From: Nemophila menziesii
Lineage: Eukaryota; Streptophyta; Magnoliopsida; Boraginales; Hydrophyllaceae
Assembly: GCA_029959085.1 (NCBI GenBank)
Contig: JARWIR010000002.1
Coordinates: forward strand, 34,993,733 to 35,057,732
Direction: 5' to 3'
DNA length: 64,000 nt
The position numbers were made by a program, and so were the translations under genes. Under the pieces are notes generated by a model that did not search any database, was not told the origin of the DNA, and saw nothing but the letters and a program-made list of their open reading frames with translations. Positions within the stretch are counted from its first letter, which is position 1. Each line of letters opens with the position of its first letter. Positions 24,201 through 34,345 of the stretch are shown piece after piece.

Positions 24201-26853
24201 GGTGAAGAAGGAGGTGATTAAGCTTTTAGATGCGGGGATTATTTATCCCATTTCGAGTAGTGAATGGGTGAGTCCGGTTCAGTGTGTACCGAAGAAAGGA
24301 GGAGTTACAACAATTCTTAATGACAAAAATGAGGCGATCCCTTCAAGAACAATAGTTGGTTGGAGAGTTTGCATGGATTACAGAAAGCTGAACAAGGCCA
24401 CCAGAAAAGATCATTTCCCTTTGCCCTTCATTGATCAAATGTTAGACAAATTAGCCGGAAGGGAATATTACTGTTTCTTGGATGGTTACTCTGGGTACAA
24501 TCAGATCTACATGGCTCCAGAAGATCAACATAAGACTACCTTTACATGCCCATTTGGTACTTTTGCATATCGCAGAATGCCATTTGGGTTGTGTAACGCT
24601 CCCGCTACTTTTCAAAGGTGCATGATGGCCATCTTCTGGGACATGATAGATAATTTCCTTGAAGTGTTCATGGATGATTTCTCCGTGTTTGGTGATGATT
24701 TTGATATATGTTTGGATAACTTGGAGAAAGTGTTAGTGAGATGCAAGGAAACAGATTTGGTGCTCAACTGGGAGAAGTGTCATTTCATGGTTCGCGAAGG
24801 TATTGTTCTGGGTCACAAAGTTTCGAGTGTTGGTTTAGAAGTTGATAGAGCAAAGATAGAGGTAATTAAAACTCTTCCCCCTCCTGTTTCTGTTAAAGGG
24901 GTAAGGAGTTTTCTTGGCCATGCTGGCTTTTATAGGCGTTTTATTAAAGATTTTTCTAAGATTGCTAAACCACTATGCAACTTACTCGAAAAGGATTGCA
25001 AATTCCTTTTTGATGAAGCTTGTTTAGCGGCCTTCAAAGCAATCAAAGAAAAGCTTATTTCTGCTCCTATAGTGTTACCTCCAGATTGGAATTTACCGTT
25101 TGAGGTTATGTGTGATGCGAGTGATTTGTGTATGGGAGCTGTATTAGGACAGAGGAAAGAGAAGGTTTTTCATTCGATTTACTATGCTAGTAAAACTTTT
25201 AGTGGTGCTCAGATTAATTACACAGTTACAGAAAAGGAGTTGCTAGCAGTTGTATATTCGTTTGATAAATTTCGCTCTTATCTTCTTGGAGCGAAAGTTA
25301 TTGTTTATACAGATCATTCCGCGATCAGATTTCTCATGGAGAAGAAAGATGCAAAACCAAGGTTAATCAGATGGGTGTTATTGCTTCAAGAGTTCGATTT
25401 AGAGATCAAAGATAGAAAGGGTTGTGAGAATCAGGTTGCAGATCATCTATCGCGCTTAGAGGGTTCAGAGATGAATAGTGGTACTGAAGCAGTTAGAGAA
25501 GAGTTTCCTGATGAGAGTTTATTCGTTGTCCGAGATTATGAGGCTCCGTGGTATGCAGATATTGCAAATTTAGTGGTGAGTGGTGTTTTTCCTGAAGGTT
25601 CTACTTATCAAGAAAGAAAGAGGTTAGCTCATCGTGCTAGACAGTTCTTTTGGGAGGATCCGTTCCTCTATAAAGTTTGTGCTGACCAAATGATACGAAG
25701 ATGTGTAGCAAGGGAAGAGACTCAAGCCATTATAGCTGGATGCCATGATTCATTATATGGAGGACATTTCAAAGGAGACAGAACTGCTGCAAAGGTATTT
25801 CAATCAGGTTTTTACTGGCCTTCTCTTATAAAAGATTGTCATGAATATGTTAAGAAATGTACGAGATGCCAGTTTACCGGAAACATATCTAAGAGGGATG
25901 AGATGCCGCGTAATAATGTGTTAGAGGTTGAGATATTCGATGTGTGGGGCATAGACTTTATGGGTCCTTTCGTTCCTTCAAATGGTAACCTCTATATCTT
26001 ATTGGCTGTTGATTATGTGTCTAAGTGGGTAGAAGCGGTGGCTTTACCTACTAATGATTCACGAGTGGTGATTAAGTTCTTGAAGTCACATATTTTCACT
26101 AGACATGGCACACCTAGAGTGATTATTAGCGATGGAGGATCTCATTTCGTTAATAGATATCTGAAGACTATTCTAGAGAAATATGGAGTCAGACACCGTG
26201 TATCTACTGCATACCATCCACAATCCAATGGGCAAGCTGAAGTTTCGAATCGTGAAGTCAAATCAATCCTAGAGAAAACCGTTGGTCCTACAAGAAAAGA
26301 TTGGTCAATGAAGTTAGATGATGCGTTGTGGGCCTATCGTACTGCGTTTAAGACTCCAGTAGGTGCATCTCCTTATCGTATGGTGTATGGTAAGGCTTGT
26401 CACTTACCTTTAGAGCTTGAAATGGGTGCCTATTGGGCAATTGCGCAGTTGAACTTAGATCCTATCTTAGCCGGAAAGAATCGTATGATGAAGCTTAATG
26501 AACTTGACGAATTCCGATTGCATGCTTATGAAAATGCTAAACTTTACAAAGAAAATACAAAGAAATGGCATGACAATCGGATTCGTCCAAAGAACTTTGA
26601 AGTGGGGCAAAAAGTATTAAAGTATAATTCAAAGTTCAGCAATTTTCCGGGTAAGTTAAGATCTAAGTGGTCAGGTCCATACATAGTGACCAAAGTTACA
26701 CCTCATGGGGCGATAGAAATAGAACACCCGCTAGAGAACCGTACCTTTATGGTTAACGGTCACAGATTAAAGATATACCATGGAGGTGAAGATACCAATC
26801 GCTCGGAAGATCCACATCCCGGGGAGGTCATGTATCTCCTCGAGAATCCTTAG
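21205..26853 (+). CDS. Element A Gag-Pol polyprotein (1882 aa)
   Basis: One uninterrupted frame starting at the first ATG after the PBS ([10 protein letters not shown]). Gag core is at about residues 115-300, zinc knuckle CX2CX4HX4C from C362, and a Gln/Asn-rich then Lys/Glu-rich linker at about 380-620. Protease has DLGAS with D712. RT has catalytic MDD at 1156-1158. RNase H first Asp is D1304. Integrase zinc finger is H1514, H1521, C1552, C1555; catalytic D1584, D1643, E1679 (D,D-35-E); C-terminal GPY at 1824-1826. Gag packages the RNA, protease processes the chain, RT/RNase H make the DNA and integrase inserts it. Gag and Pol share one frame with no stop or shift between them. All catalytic residues are present. 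Confidence 0.98.
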   Translation: MRRRLFKDLEPTPPILSNPESLIRLANRRRRERETLEVEELSNRMENIIIQGQQNGQGQLDANGQPLAPGVIPQVQPLNPNPPVQIVMNHDPWFTNGPPEVPFRAPAIGVGAPDINVPRFRPDPGMLAQFQNFGNFRGRPSEDPLRAVQKFKQICDSYITQGVSREQMYFAAFKFFVIDGASEWHDTQDPTRITNWDQLEIAFFDRYYPSNMRLDAELELTQFRQEYEETVGRSWTRFQMCLRKVPNHGFSEQQQLKIFYRGLDGISREKLDTLCGAGFLQVQPAHAKIILERTVKNEVGWSSVRTPVKGVNNVDIEEKFATFENKIQNTIEQQLKQLTLAVTEGFSGKKVVVHAAQEVYMCSICKVDDHDEESCPNNQESVNFMSNRGNFNSSGNGYQPNRNHPGFQYSNPNGAANPTYAYQPRPQGNNYNPRPQNNYQGGQNQNTYVPRQAPQNTYDETLNQKALPAHPQEGVLTLQKTVENLIALQAQAMERQNAAIERQNAAEANMKMFQNQLSQISKQLNQRPQGQLPSDTENPSQREDCKAVTLRSGKNLLPPPFPVMKEKEVPRKEKEENEKENEKEDEVEEIVRPREASKKKDDSMVNRPPPPFPSRVQKKGDMGDFQKFFNRVRGLSINIPLLEAIRDIPKYTKFLKRALTNKRPYCDNEMIGLPEECSAICQSKLPPKLVDPGSFTIPISIGEEWKGKALCDLGASINLMPKSVFDKLKIGNARPTSMVLQMADRSLAHPEGRIEDVLVKAGTLIFPVDFVILEYNADRNVPIILGRPFLATGRTLIDVENGELTMRIQDEEVKFNVFRAMKFPDSQEDCFRMDVVEQASQEVFNCLNFDDILQAALTLDSSEMMEELTETVAALNSENPKYRRLAYEPVREPGEIIPKKKPSIESPPELEEKPLPAHLRYAYLGTNETLPVIVSANLTGPQEDKLLRVLRANKEAIGWTIADIKGISPSYCQHKIILEDVNARSVEGQRRLMPAMKDVVKKEVIKLLDAGIIYPISSSEWVSPVQCVPKKGGVTTILNDKNEAIPSRTIVGWRVCMDYRKLNKATRKDHFPLPFIDQMLDKLAGREYYCFLDGYSGYNQIYMAPEDQHKTTFTCPFGTFAYRRMPFGLCNAPATFQRCMMAIFWDMIDNFLEVFMDDFSVFGDDFDICLDNLEKVLVRCKETDLVLNWEKCHFMVREGIVLGHKVSSVGLEVDRAKIEVIKTLPPPVSVKGVRSFLGHAGFYRRFIKDFSKIAKPLCNLLEKDCKFLFDEACLAAFKAIKEKLISAPIVLPPDWNLPFEVMCDASDLCMGAVLGQRKEKVFHSIYYASKTFSGAQINYTVTEKELLAVVYSFDKFRSYLLGAKVIVYTDHSAIRFLMEKKDAKPRLIRWVLLLQEFDLEIKDRKGCENQVADHLSRLEGSEMNSGTEAVREEFPDESLFVVRDYEAPWYADIANLVVSGVFPEGSTYQERKRLAHRARQFFWEDPFLYKVCADQMIRRCVAREETQAIIAGCHDSLYGGHFKGDRTAAKVFQSGFYWPSLIKDCHEYVKKCTRCQFTGNISKRDEMPRNNVLEVEIFDVWGIDFMGPFVPSNGNLYILLAVDYVSKWVEAVALPTNDSRVVIKFLKSHIFTRHGTPRVIISDGGSHFVNRYLKTILEKYGVRHRVSTAYHPQSNGQAEVSNREVKSILEKTVGPTRKDWSMKLDDALWAYRTAFKTPVGASPYRMVYGKACHLPLELEMGAYWAIAQLNLDPILAGKNRMMKLNELDEFRLHAYENAKLYKENTKKWHDNRIRPKNFEVGQKVLKYNSKFSNFPGKLRSKWSGPYIVTKVTPHGAIEIEHPLENRTFMVNGHRLKIYHGGEDTNRSEDPHPGEVMYLLENP

Positions 26854-27427
26854 AAGCGTGAGGTAACCCGTCGAGCTTAACGACGTTAAACAAAAGCCAA
26901 TTACTTGTATATTAGCTGAGTTTTTCTATTTTTGCAATTTAGATTAGTTTGATTTTCGTAATTTTATTTTTTTATTAAGAAATGAGGAAGGGTAGTTGTT
27001 TTTGATGATTTCAGGGGTAAAAAGGACTTGAGTTCGAGGTCGATTTGGCGAAAACAGAAGAAAAAGAGGTTGGATGTCCAGGAGAAACCGGGAACCCGCA
27101 TTCCACAGAACCGGGTACCCGGTTTTGGTGCTGTAATTTCTGAAATTCCCTGACCCAGCGTCTTGGTGGCTTGCGTTTTCGTGCGTTTTCATTCGCGCCA
27201 TCGACACAAATCCGGGTACCCGCATTTGGCAGAACCGGGTACCCGGTTTCGGAGCTGCTGTTGGTGAAATTTTCTGGTCCAGCGTTTCAGGGTGCTGCGT
27301 TTTGGCGCGTTTTCATTCGCGCCATCGAGAAAATCCGGGAACCCGCATTCCACAGAACCGGGTACCCGGTTTCGGCGAGCAAAATCCCTGACCCAGCGTC
27401 TTGGGGTCCAGCGTTTTGGTGCGTTTT

Positions 27428-27470
<43 letters not shown>

Positions 27471-27934
27471 ACAATTATTTTTCCGCGCCGTCACAGCGAC
27501 GCGGAACCGGGGACCCGGTTTTCCAAATCCGGGAACCCGGTTTGAAAGCTGTGAGAGGCGGTTTTGGGTATTTTAACCTAGTTTTCTTAGCCTCTTTTGC
27601 AAGTTTTTACCTAAAACGCACCAATAGCCTCCCCACCTACGAAATTCATCTACCAAAACACTATATATCATCAAATCCTACCCTCTTTCACCACAAAAAC
27701 ATAAGATCAACTCACCTCCTCTCCAAAATAACATCAAATCCTTAGTTTTTCCCAAGATTCTTCTTCATCAAATCCTAAACTAAAACCCAATTCTTTCTTC
27801 TCCCATTCAAATTCATCAAGACCCATCTCATATTCACCCTAGTTCTTCAATTCCTAAGCCTCAAAACATCAAAATTCTAAACTTTTTCTCTAAGTTTTTC
27901 ATTATTTGAAGTTTTGAGTTTGGGGTGAAAAGAG
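26854..27934 (+). other. Pol-env spacer of A with 124-bp palindromic array
   Basis: Non-coding. Three direct units start at 27087, 27211 and 27335 (124-bp period). Each holds CCGGG(A/T)ACCCGC, then the perfect palindrome CCGGGTACCCGG (27111, 27235, 27358), then 'ccctgacccagcg'-like and 'cattcgcgccatcga' segments. A 38-base A tract (27429-27466) and two more CCGGG-type palindromes (27507, 27529) follow. PPT-like motifs lie near 27029 (degenerate) and at 27914-27926, the latter directly before the env-position ORF. Confidence 0.85.
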
Positions 27935-29251
27935 ATGACTAACAGAACCGGTGATTTTCGAAGAACTGCTCCTAGAAGAAAGACCACCATTGGTGGTTCA
28001 CAAGAACAAGCTATTGAGATTCCTGATTCGCGTCCTAAACGAAAAATTAACGAAGTTAAGCTTGATTCTAACAGAAAAGAAATCACAGGTCTAAAGCGGA
28101 GATTGATTGATGAGATAGAAAGTGAGATGGAACAAGAAGAGGAAATTGCGAAGAACATTGAGAAGGAAACTGAACAAGAGATTCCGGAAGCAACTGTTCA
28201 AAAACCCCCGCGTATGAAGATGTGGGCCCACAAACCTAAGAGGGTCTACACTTGTTGGAATACTCAGGTTCGTGAAAGAATTGAATTTTTGAAATTTGGT
28301 GAGGAGACGAATTTTCCTAAGGGTATTATGAGTAGTGATTACAAGGAATATGCTGTGACATGTGCTAAGTTTGGTTGGAAAGAGTTACAAGAAAGGAAGC
28401 TTGAGTTTATTCCTACTTTTGTGCGAGAATTTTACGAAGGTTTAGCTACCTCACATGATGCCATTGATATCCGCAAAAAGGTAGTTCCTTTCTCTATTGA
28501 ACGTATTCGGAAATCATTGAAACTACCCAACTTTTCTGGAACATGCCCCTTCCAAGAAACTCTTAATGACCCTTCCTTTGATTTTGAATCCCTTTGGGGG
28601 ACCGTGCTTGTTAATGGGACTAGCCCAATTCCTGAAGGTGAAAGGTATCCTGGACAGTTTTACAGCAGTAGTTTGACACCTCGTGCGAAGGTTTGGTCTC
28701 GTTTCATAATACCCACTTTCTTTGGTATTAAACACACTTCCGAGTTGAAGAAAGAGCACATATTTGTTATTAAGTGTATTTTGGAGGAGAAACCATTTGA
28801 TGTTGCTAAGATCATTTATGATACAATCATGGAGTTCGCGAAATCACCAATGAAACAACAAAATCTGAAGTTTCCTTGTACTATTACTCAGTTGTGTTTA
28901 GACGCAAAGATTCCGCGTAAGGACGCAGATATTGATACTGTTTTAGTTGGTGTGAGTATAGCTTTGAGCACAATCAAGAACATCCATGAAGAAGCAACAC
29001 GAGCTACAAGAAGTCCAAGAACTCCTCAATCAAAGAAAGCGAAAACTGTACCTGAGTTGGAAGCGAAGATTCAGGTGTTGGAAGAAAATCAGGAGAGGAT
29101 GATTGCTACCTTGGGAAACGTTACAAAAGAATTGGACCTGCTTCGAAATTTAATCCTAGGCGTAAATACACTTCAAAACGCGATTTATGATGCTGTTACG
29201 CGAGATAAAGGTCCAGAACGCAACACCGATAACCAGCCTCGCGCTGGTTAA
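27935..29251 (+). CDS. Element A env-position ORF (438 aa), function unknown
   Basis: Opens MTNRTGDFRR. Residues 1-95 are charged, with Lys/Arg clusters (KRKINE, KRRLID) and a Glu-rich run, a composition compatible with nuclear or RNA association. Residues about 105-345 form a conserved core ('RIEFLKFGEETN', 'VPFSIERIRKSLKLPNFSG', 'PIPEGERYPGQFY', 'WSRFIIPTFFG', 'LCLDAKIPRKDAD'), resembling the 'putative plant transposon protein' domain. Residues 375-415 have Leu/Ile heptads typical of a coiled coil. The tail NTDNQPRAG is shared with B, E and F. It occupies the place of the env-like gene of Athila, yet I see no signal peptide and no transmembrane segment, so an envelope role is not supported. 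It is open here, and close copies are only lightly damaged, which suggests it is needed by the element. Confidence 0.85.
   Translation: MTNRTGDFRRTAPRRKTTIGGSQEQAIEIPDSRPKRKINEVKLDSNRKEITGLKRRLIDEIESEMEQEEEIAKNIEKETEQEIPEATVQKPPRMKMWAHKPKRVYTCWNTQVRERIEFLKFGEETNFPKGIMSSDYKEYAVTCAKFGWKELQERKLEFIPTFVREFYEGLATSHDAIDIRKKVVPFSIERIRKSLKLPNFSGTCPFQETLNDPSFDFESLWGTVLVNGTSPIPEGERYPGQFYSSSLTPRAKVWSRFIIPTFFGIKHTSELKKEHIFVIKCILEEKPFDVAKIIYDTIMEFAKSPMKQQNLKFPCTITQLCLDAKIPRKDADIDTVLVGVSIALSTIKNIHEEATRATRSPRTPQSKKAKTVPELEAKIQVLEENQERMIATLGNVTKELDLLRNLILGVNTLQNAIYDAVTRDKGPERNTDNQPRAG
29231..29249 (+). promoter_or_regulatory. Hairpin over the env-position stop codon (A)
   Basis: AACCAGC-5-GCTGGTT spans the last codons and first base of the TAA stop. 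The stem is unchanged in B (13364-13382) and F (60911-60929) and near-complete in E (43040-43056), while loop bases vary. Suggests an RNA structure, though conserved amino acids could explain part of it. Confidence 0.5.
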
Positions 29252-29313
29252 GATACGTTTTCTAAACTTTCCTCTTAGTGTATATTAGTTTAAATGCTTT
29301 ATTGAGTCTTTTC

Positions 29314-29350
29314 GAGTCGTGGGGACACGACTCATTTTTGAGTTTGGGGT
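29314..29350 (+). promoter_or_regulatory. Hairpin plus PPT-like motif after env-position ORF (A)
   Basis: GAGTCGTG-ggga-CACGACTC (29314-29333), then TTGAGTTTGGGGT (29338-29350). Same arrangement as at the true PPT 1.4 kb downstream: a perfect 8-bp stem followed within a few bases by the purine tract. Confidence 0.8.
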
Positions 29351-30710
29351 GGGGTTCGTTGCCTCATCCCAATTTTTATGTGTTATTTGCTTTATTTGCT
29401 TTCAATAAAAGAATTTTCGGAGTTGCGTTTGACTATAGAAATTTTTTAAATATCCCTTTAAGCATACTTTTGATAAATCTATGATAGTAAATAGTGGACT
29501 TTAGGGATTGATATAAAACGCACTTACAATTGCATGCGAACATAGGTAATTGATAGGAAAAATTAATTAACAATGCAAATGAAGTAAGCTTGTACTCAAG
29601 GAATATGTTTGGTGTGTAGAACGTGAAATCCTAATTAGTAGAGAACCCACCTAGATATGAACTAAAGACAAGCTATGTACTTAGGAAAATGATAGGGGCA
29701 GTTCTTTGTTAGCCATTTGTGCCTTTTTAGCCTTCTATCCCTTGTATTAATTATTATCCGTCTCAGCCCACTTTGAGCCTGTAGCCTTTTTCTTTGTAGC
29801 CACGATATAAGCCATTATCCCTTAGATTATTAGGCATGACCATATGACCCGCACTTGAATCACAATCCTGAGACATGTCTCGAGCTTGAGTTTGGGGTGG
29901 TGGGACCACATATGGGGAATTAAATGGGTAGGGATCGATGTGTTTTGTATTGTAGCACAATTGCAGATGATATATACTTGTAACCCTTTGCCGGGAATGA
30001 AGAAAAAATGAAAAAGAAAGAAAAAATGAAAAATTTTGAAAAATCATACAGTAGGATCCGGGAACCCGGATTCATCAAAACCGGGAACCCGGTTTGCCTC
30101 TGTACACAAAAAAAAAAAAAAAAAAAAAGAGAGAAAAGAAAAGAAAAAGAAAAATATGAATGAATAAAACATCCGGCAAAGTGGAATTTTTCTGAAATCA
30201 TCTTATTTATAGTGGGTAGACATGGGACGCTAAATTGTTGCGTATATGGGTGAGTGAGAACATCTTTTTGAGCGATTAACTCAAGCTCGAGGACATTGTT
30301 GATGGTAAGTGAGGAGAGAGCCAAAAGCTCACTTCAAATTTACCAAATATACATCCATACCGTCCTTAAGCCATTATTATAACCGTAAAGACCTCGTGAT
30401 TCCTAAGTGCATAGTGAATTTATTATTCTGTTGATAGGGAATACACTAGGTGGAGCGTTCAAAGCGAGGTAGGATTAATGACCACCCTATAGCCATCATA
30501 CAGAGATGAGTATAAGTGTAACCTTCGAGCATTGCGACTTTAATTTTATGATTGAGATTATTTATGTTTGATGTTGCATGATTAGTGTATGTGTATATTA
30601 GTTTCTAGAGTTTGCTATATGAGATTTATTTTGAGAATTGCTTTAGGGTTTATTTGCTAGCTTCTATGTGTTTATACGTTTGCTTCTACCCCTCGTTTTA
30701 TTTTGTTTTG
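29351..30710 (+). other. 3' untranslated region of A
   Basis: Non-coding. Includes a PPT-like motif at 29886-29898, two CCGGGAACCCGG palindromes (about 30058-30093) and a 21-base A tract (30108-30128). The palindromes have the same core as those in the spacer before the env-position ORF, about 2.7 kb upstream. Confidence 0.8.
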
Positions 30711-30746
30711 CTTTGTCGGGACGACAAAGGTTTGAGTTGGGGGTCT
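30711..30746 (+). promoter_or_regulatory. PPT of A with adjoining hairpin
   Basis: Hairpin CTTTGTCG-gga-CGACAAAG (30711-30729), then TTTGAGTTGGGGGTCT (30731-30746) abutting the LTR. The tract is the expected plus-strand primer site. Confidence 0.92.
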
Positions 30747-32309
30747 TGATGTCTCCCTAATTGTTCTTATTTTAGACCCTTAGGAGACATCATTTTTGGT
30801 GTTTATTTAATTAATTCGATAGACTTTTGAATGAAATATGCAATAATTCGGATTTCCCTTTTTATTTCTAGCATTTTTTGAATTATTAAACTTTTGCGCA
30901 TAATATTGGTATTTTTAGTGTAAAGTTTACAGGTTTTTAGATGTTAGCTAGGAAAGGAATCCGAAGATAAAGTCAAAGATCAAAAGATAGAGTCAAGACT
31001 TTAAGAGAAATCCCAAAGATTTTATTTTAGAGCTGAAAATCCATTTTCCAGGCCCTTGATTGCTGTTTTCGAGGTACTTAAGAGCTGATTGAGCCGCTGA
31101 CCTTTGAAGAGAAAACATTCCTTATCGAAGTACGGAACTTTAGCAACTGGAATGAGGTCAATCGGAGTTGTAACGCATCGGGAAAAGCAGTTTTAGTGGA
31201 GGCCTGTCATCAGTTACGGGATTTTGGGCTTAAAGAGTGGGCTTGGACATTTAATTAGGCTTTTAATTTCTGGTCCAAGCCCTAATCCGTTTTTCTTATT
31301 ATAAAAGGAGGTCTGGACTTCTATTTTGCAGACAATTCACTTTCCACAAGATTAAAAAACACCAGAGAAGCTACAGCAGGAAGAAGGGAGAAGCTACAAG
31401 AGCTGGAGTGGGTCTATAACTCCGTTCGTAGTCATTCTGATTCCGAAAATTAGGTTTTTCTTATATTTTAATTTTGTAATGAATATGAATTCCATTTCTT
31501 TTTATTTAGTTTTTAATTTTAATATGAGCTAAATTTCCATTAGTGCTTGAGAACAAAACAATGGGTGAATCTTGAATTTATTATTATAACGAATGTTGAA
31601 TTTGGGTTTTTATTGAATTAAATTAAATTAGGGCTGTTACTCTTTTCGACAATTTGTGAATGTTTACTGATTTTAGAGTCGCGAACTAAAATTAGGTATT
31701 AGTATCTAAGCTATTCCATATATGTGGCGTATGGATCATCCTGACGGGGGGTTTAGGTACAGAAATAATTGTTCAATCTAGGATAAAAACTATTGATTCT
31801 GACGAACTTAGTTAATCCTAGGGCCAATGTGGTAATAAATCTTAATCATCCAACGGTGGATCATATTTACCCTGACGGGACTAGTGACACTTTAGGATCG
31901 CCTTATAGTCCACCCTGACGGGGGTATAAGGATATTAGAATCCCGACCATTGTAATTGACTGATTTAACCCTTAAACAACATAAGTTAGAAAGTAAAATT
32001 AGGAGGATCCTTGCGTTCTTGAGTACTACATCTCATATTGCGTTTTCATACATTTTACTTGCGTCTTATCTTTTACTTGCATTATTATTTTATCTTTCAT
32101 TTAGTTATAATAAACAAAACCAAAACAAACAATTTATTGTCTTTTATTTTCATAAGTGCATCAATCACTATTTGCATAAACATTGTGATCAACCATCCGT
32201 CCTTGGAACGAATCTGATTATCAGAATTACTACTTGGGACAACCGTACACTTGCGGTTGTGGTTCGATTATTATTTGCATTTATTTTTAGAACACACAAA
32301 GGACCACCA
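30747..32309 (+). repeat. 3' LTR of element A (1563 bp)
   Basis: Same length as the 5' LTR and no difference found by eye. Ends GGACCACCA directly before the second GACCC. Confidence 0.97.
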
Positions 32310-32314
32310 GACCC
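32310..32314. other. Target duplication GACCC, right of A
   Basis: Second copy of the pentamer at 19503-19507. Confidence 0.97.
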
Positions 32315-34215
32315 TTCACTCTATTAAAGAATTTCTGAAAATCACCCAAATCACCCTTTTTCTGAACTCGCGATGGGAACGGTGGTGGAGGGCGATTAAT
32401 CACCATATCATCTTTCTTTTTCGGAACTTCTCTTGGTCTCACTATTTCTTCAACCTCATTATCTTTCTCATTTTCTTTCTCTTTCTCCACCACTTCCTTT
32501 TCTTTCCTTGGTACTTCTTTCTCTTTCATAATGGGAAAAGGAGGGGGAGGAAGGTTCTTACCACTTCTCAATGTAACAGCATTACAATATTCGCGTTGCT
32601 TCGGATCCTCAGTATCGCTAGGAAGTTGCCCTTGTGGGCGCTGATTTAGCTGTTTATTAATTTGGCTTAGCTGATTCTGGAAAATCTTCATATTCGCTTC
32701 AGCTGCGTTCTGACGTTCTAAGGCTTGTGTTTGAAGAGCAATCAAATTTTCAACGGTTTTCTGAAGGGTAACTACTCCTTCTTGTGGATGGGCAGGTAAG
32801 GCTTTTTGGTTTAAAGTTTCATCGTATGTATTCTGAGGAGTATTCTGAGGAGCTTGCCTTTGTACATAATTTCCCTGATTCTGTCCTCCTTGATAATTGT
32901 TGTGTGGTCTTGGATTATAGTTATTACCTTGGGGACGCGGCTGATATGCGTAGGTAGGATTGGCTGCCCCATTAGGATTTGAATATTGAAACCCAGGATG
33001 GTTTCTGTTAGGCTGATATCCATTACCACTTGAATTGAAGTTACCTCTGTTGGACATGAACATCACGGATTCTTGGTTATTTGGACAACTTTCCTCATCA
33101 TGATCATCTACCTGACAAATCGAACACATATAAACCTCTTGTGCAGCATGCACAACTACCTTCTTACCCGAAAATCCTTCTTTCACAGCTAAAGTAAGCT
33201 GTTTTAATTGTTGCTCAATAGTACTCTGAATCTTGTTCTCAAACGTAGCAAATTTCTCTTCCATATCAACATTATTCACTCCCTTAACCGGTGTTCTTAC
33301 TGAATTCCACCCAACTTCATTCTTGACTGTTCTCTCTAAGATAATTTTAGCATGAGCGGGTTGAACTTGAAGAAAACCTGCACCACATAGCGTATCCAAC
33401 TTCTCTCTTGACTTCCCATCAAGGCCTCTATAAAAGATCTTAAGCTGTTGTTGTTCTGAATACCTATGATTGGGAACTTTTCGTAAACACATCTGAAATC
33501 TTGTCCAACTCTTACCCAAAGTTTCTTCATATTCTTGACGGAAATGCGTCAATTCTAGTTCAGCATCTAACCTCATGTTACTTGGGTAATACCTGTCAAA
33601 GAACGCAATTTCTAATTGGTCCCAATTGGTGATCTTCGTAGGATCTTGCGTATCGTGCCATTCACTTGCTCCCTCAGTAACAAAGAACTTAAAAGCAGCA
33701 AAATACATCTGTTCCCTTGAGACCCCTTGTGTGATGTAAGAATCACATATCTGTTTGAATTTCTGTACTGCCCTGAGAGGATCTTCTGCTGGTCTACCAC
33801 GAAAATTACCAAAATTCTGGAACTGAGCTAACATACCCGAATCTGGACGAAAACGTGGAACATTAATATCTGGAGCACCTACTCCTATAGCTGGAGCACG
33901 GAATGGAACTTCTGGAGGACCGTTAGTAAACCACGGATCATGATTCATCACTATCTGGACTGGAGGATTGGGATTTAGTAGTTGAACTGGAGGAATAACG
34001 CCCGGAGCTAAAGGTTGGCCATTTGCATCTAGCTGGCCTTGTCCATTATTCTGTTGATTATTTTGAAGATTGATGTCTGCCATTCTGTTACTTAACTCTT
34101 CTACCTCTAAAGCTTCTCGTTCTCTTCTTCTCTTGTTTGCAAGTCTGATCAACGATTCTGGATTACTAAGGATCGGAGGTGTTGGCTCTAGATCCTTGAA
34201 TAGCCTTCTTCGCAT
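32310..34215 (-). CDS. Element B Gag half, cut by A
   Basis: Starts [10 protein letters not shown] at 34215, as in A. It carries the Gag core, a CX2CX4HX4C knuckle ('[14 protein letters not shown]'), the Gln/Asn-rich and Lys/Glu-rich linkers, and stops being B sequence at 32310 where A's LTR begins, just before the protease. The last six codons of the present frame run into A's LTR and are foreign. The remainder is at 15757-19507. Gag would form the particle; the truncated product would lack all enzymes. Confidence 0.95.
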
Positions 34216-34321
34216 ACACCAAACCTAAAAACCTGAAAAGAAACTAAACAAAAAGCGTAAAACTGATAAAATAAAAATGCACTTATCACTAAAGGATAAA
34301 CACCGTGGTCACACGCTACCG

Positions 34322-34339
34322 TCCCCGGCAGCGGCGCCA
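34322..34339 (-). promoter_or_regulatory. Primer-binding site of B (tRNA-Asp)
   Basis: Same 18-mer as A on the minus strand, 6 bases inside the LTR. Confidence 0.9.
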
Positions 34340-34345
34340 AAAACT

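Larger units (their letters stand above)
19508..32309 (+). mobile_element. Intact Athila-type retrotransposon A (12,802 bp)
   Basis: Two 1563-bp LTRs (19508-21070, 30747-32309) that read as identical, 5-bp target duplication GACCC, PBS, one open gag-pol frame of 1882 codons, pol-env spacer, an open env-position ORF of 438 codons, 3' untranslated region, and PPT abutting the 3' LTR. Every part expected for an autonomous Athila-type element is present, and no internal stop or frameshift is seen. LTR identity implies a very recent insertion. It sits in opposite orientation in the gag-pol of B, a near relative. Best candidate in the window for an element still able to move. Confidence 0.97.

Noticed and set aside
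27171..27576. Frames with poly-Lys or poly-Phe runs in A's spacer
   Set aside because: They are caused by the 38-base A tract and tandem units, and none is shared between elements.
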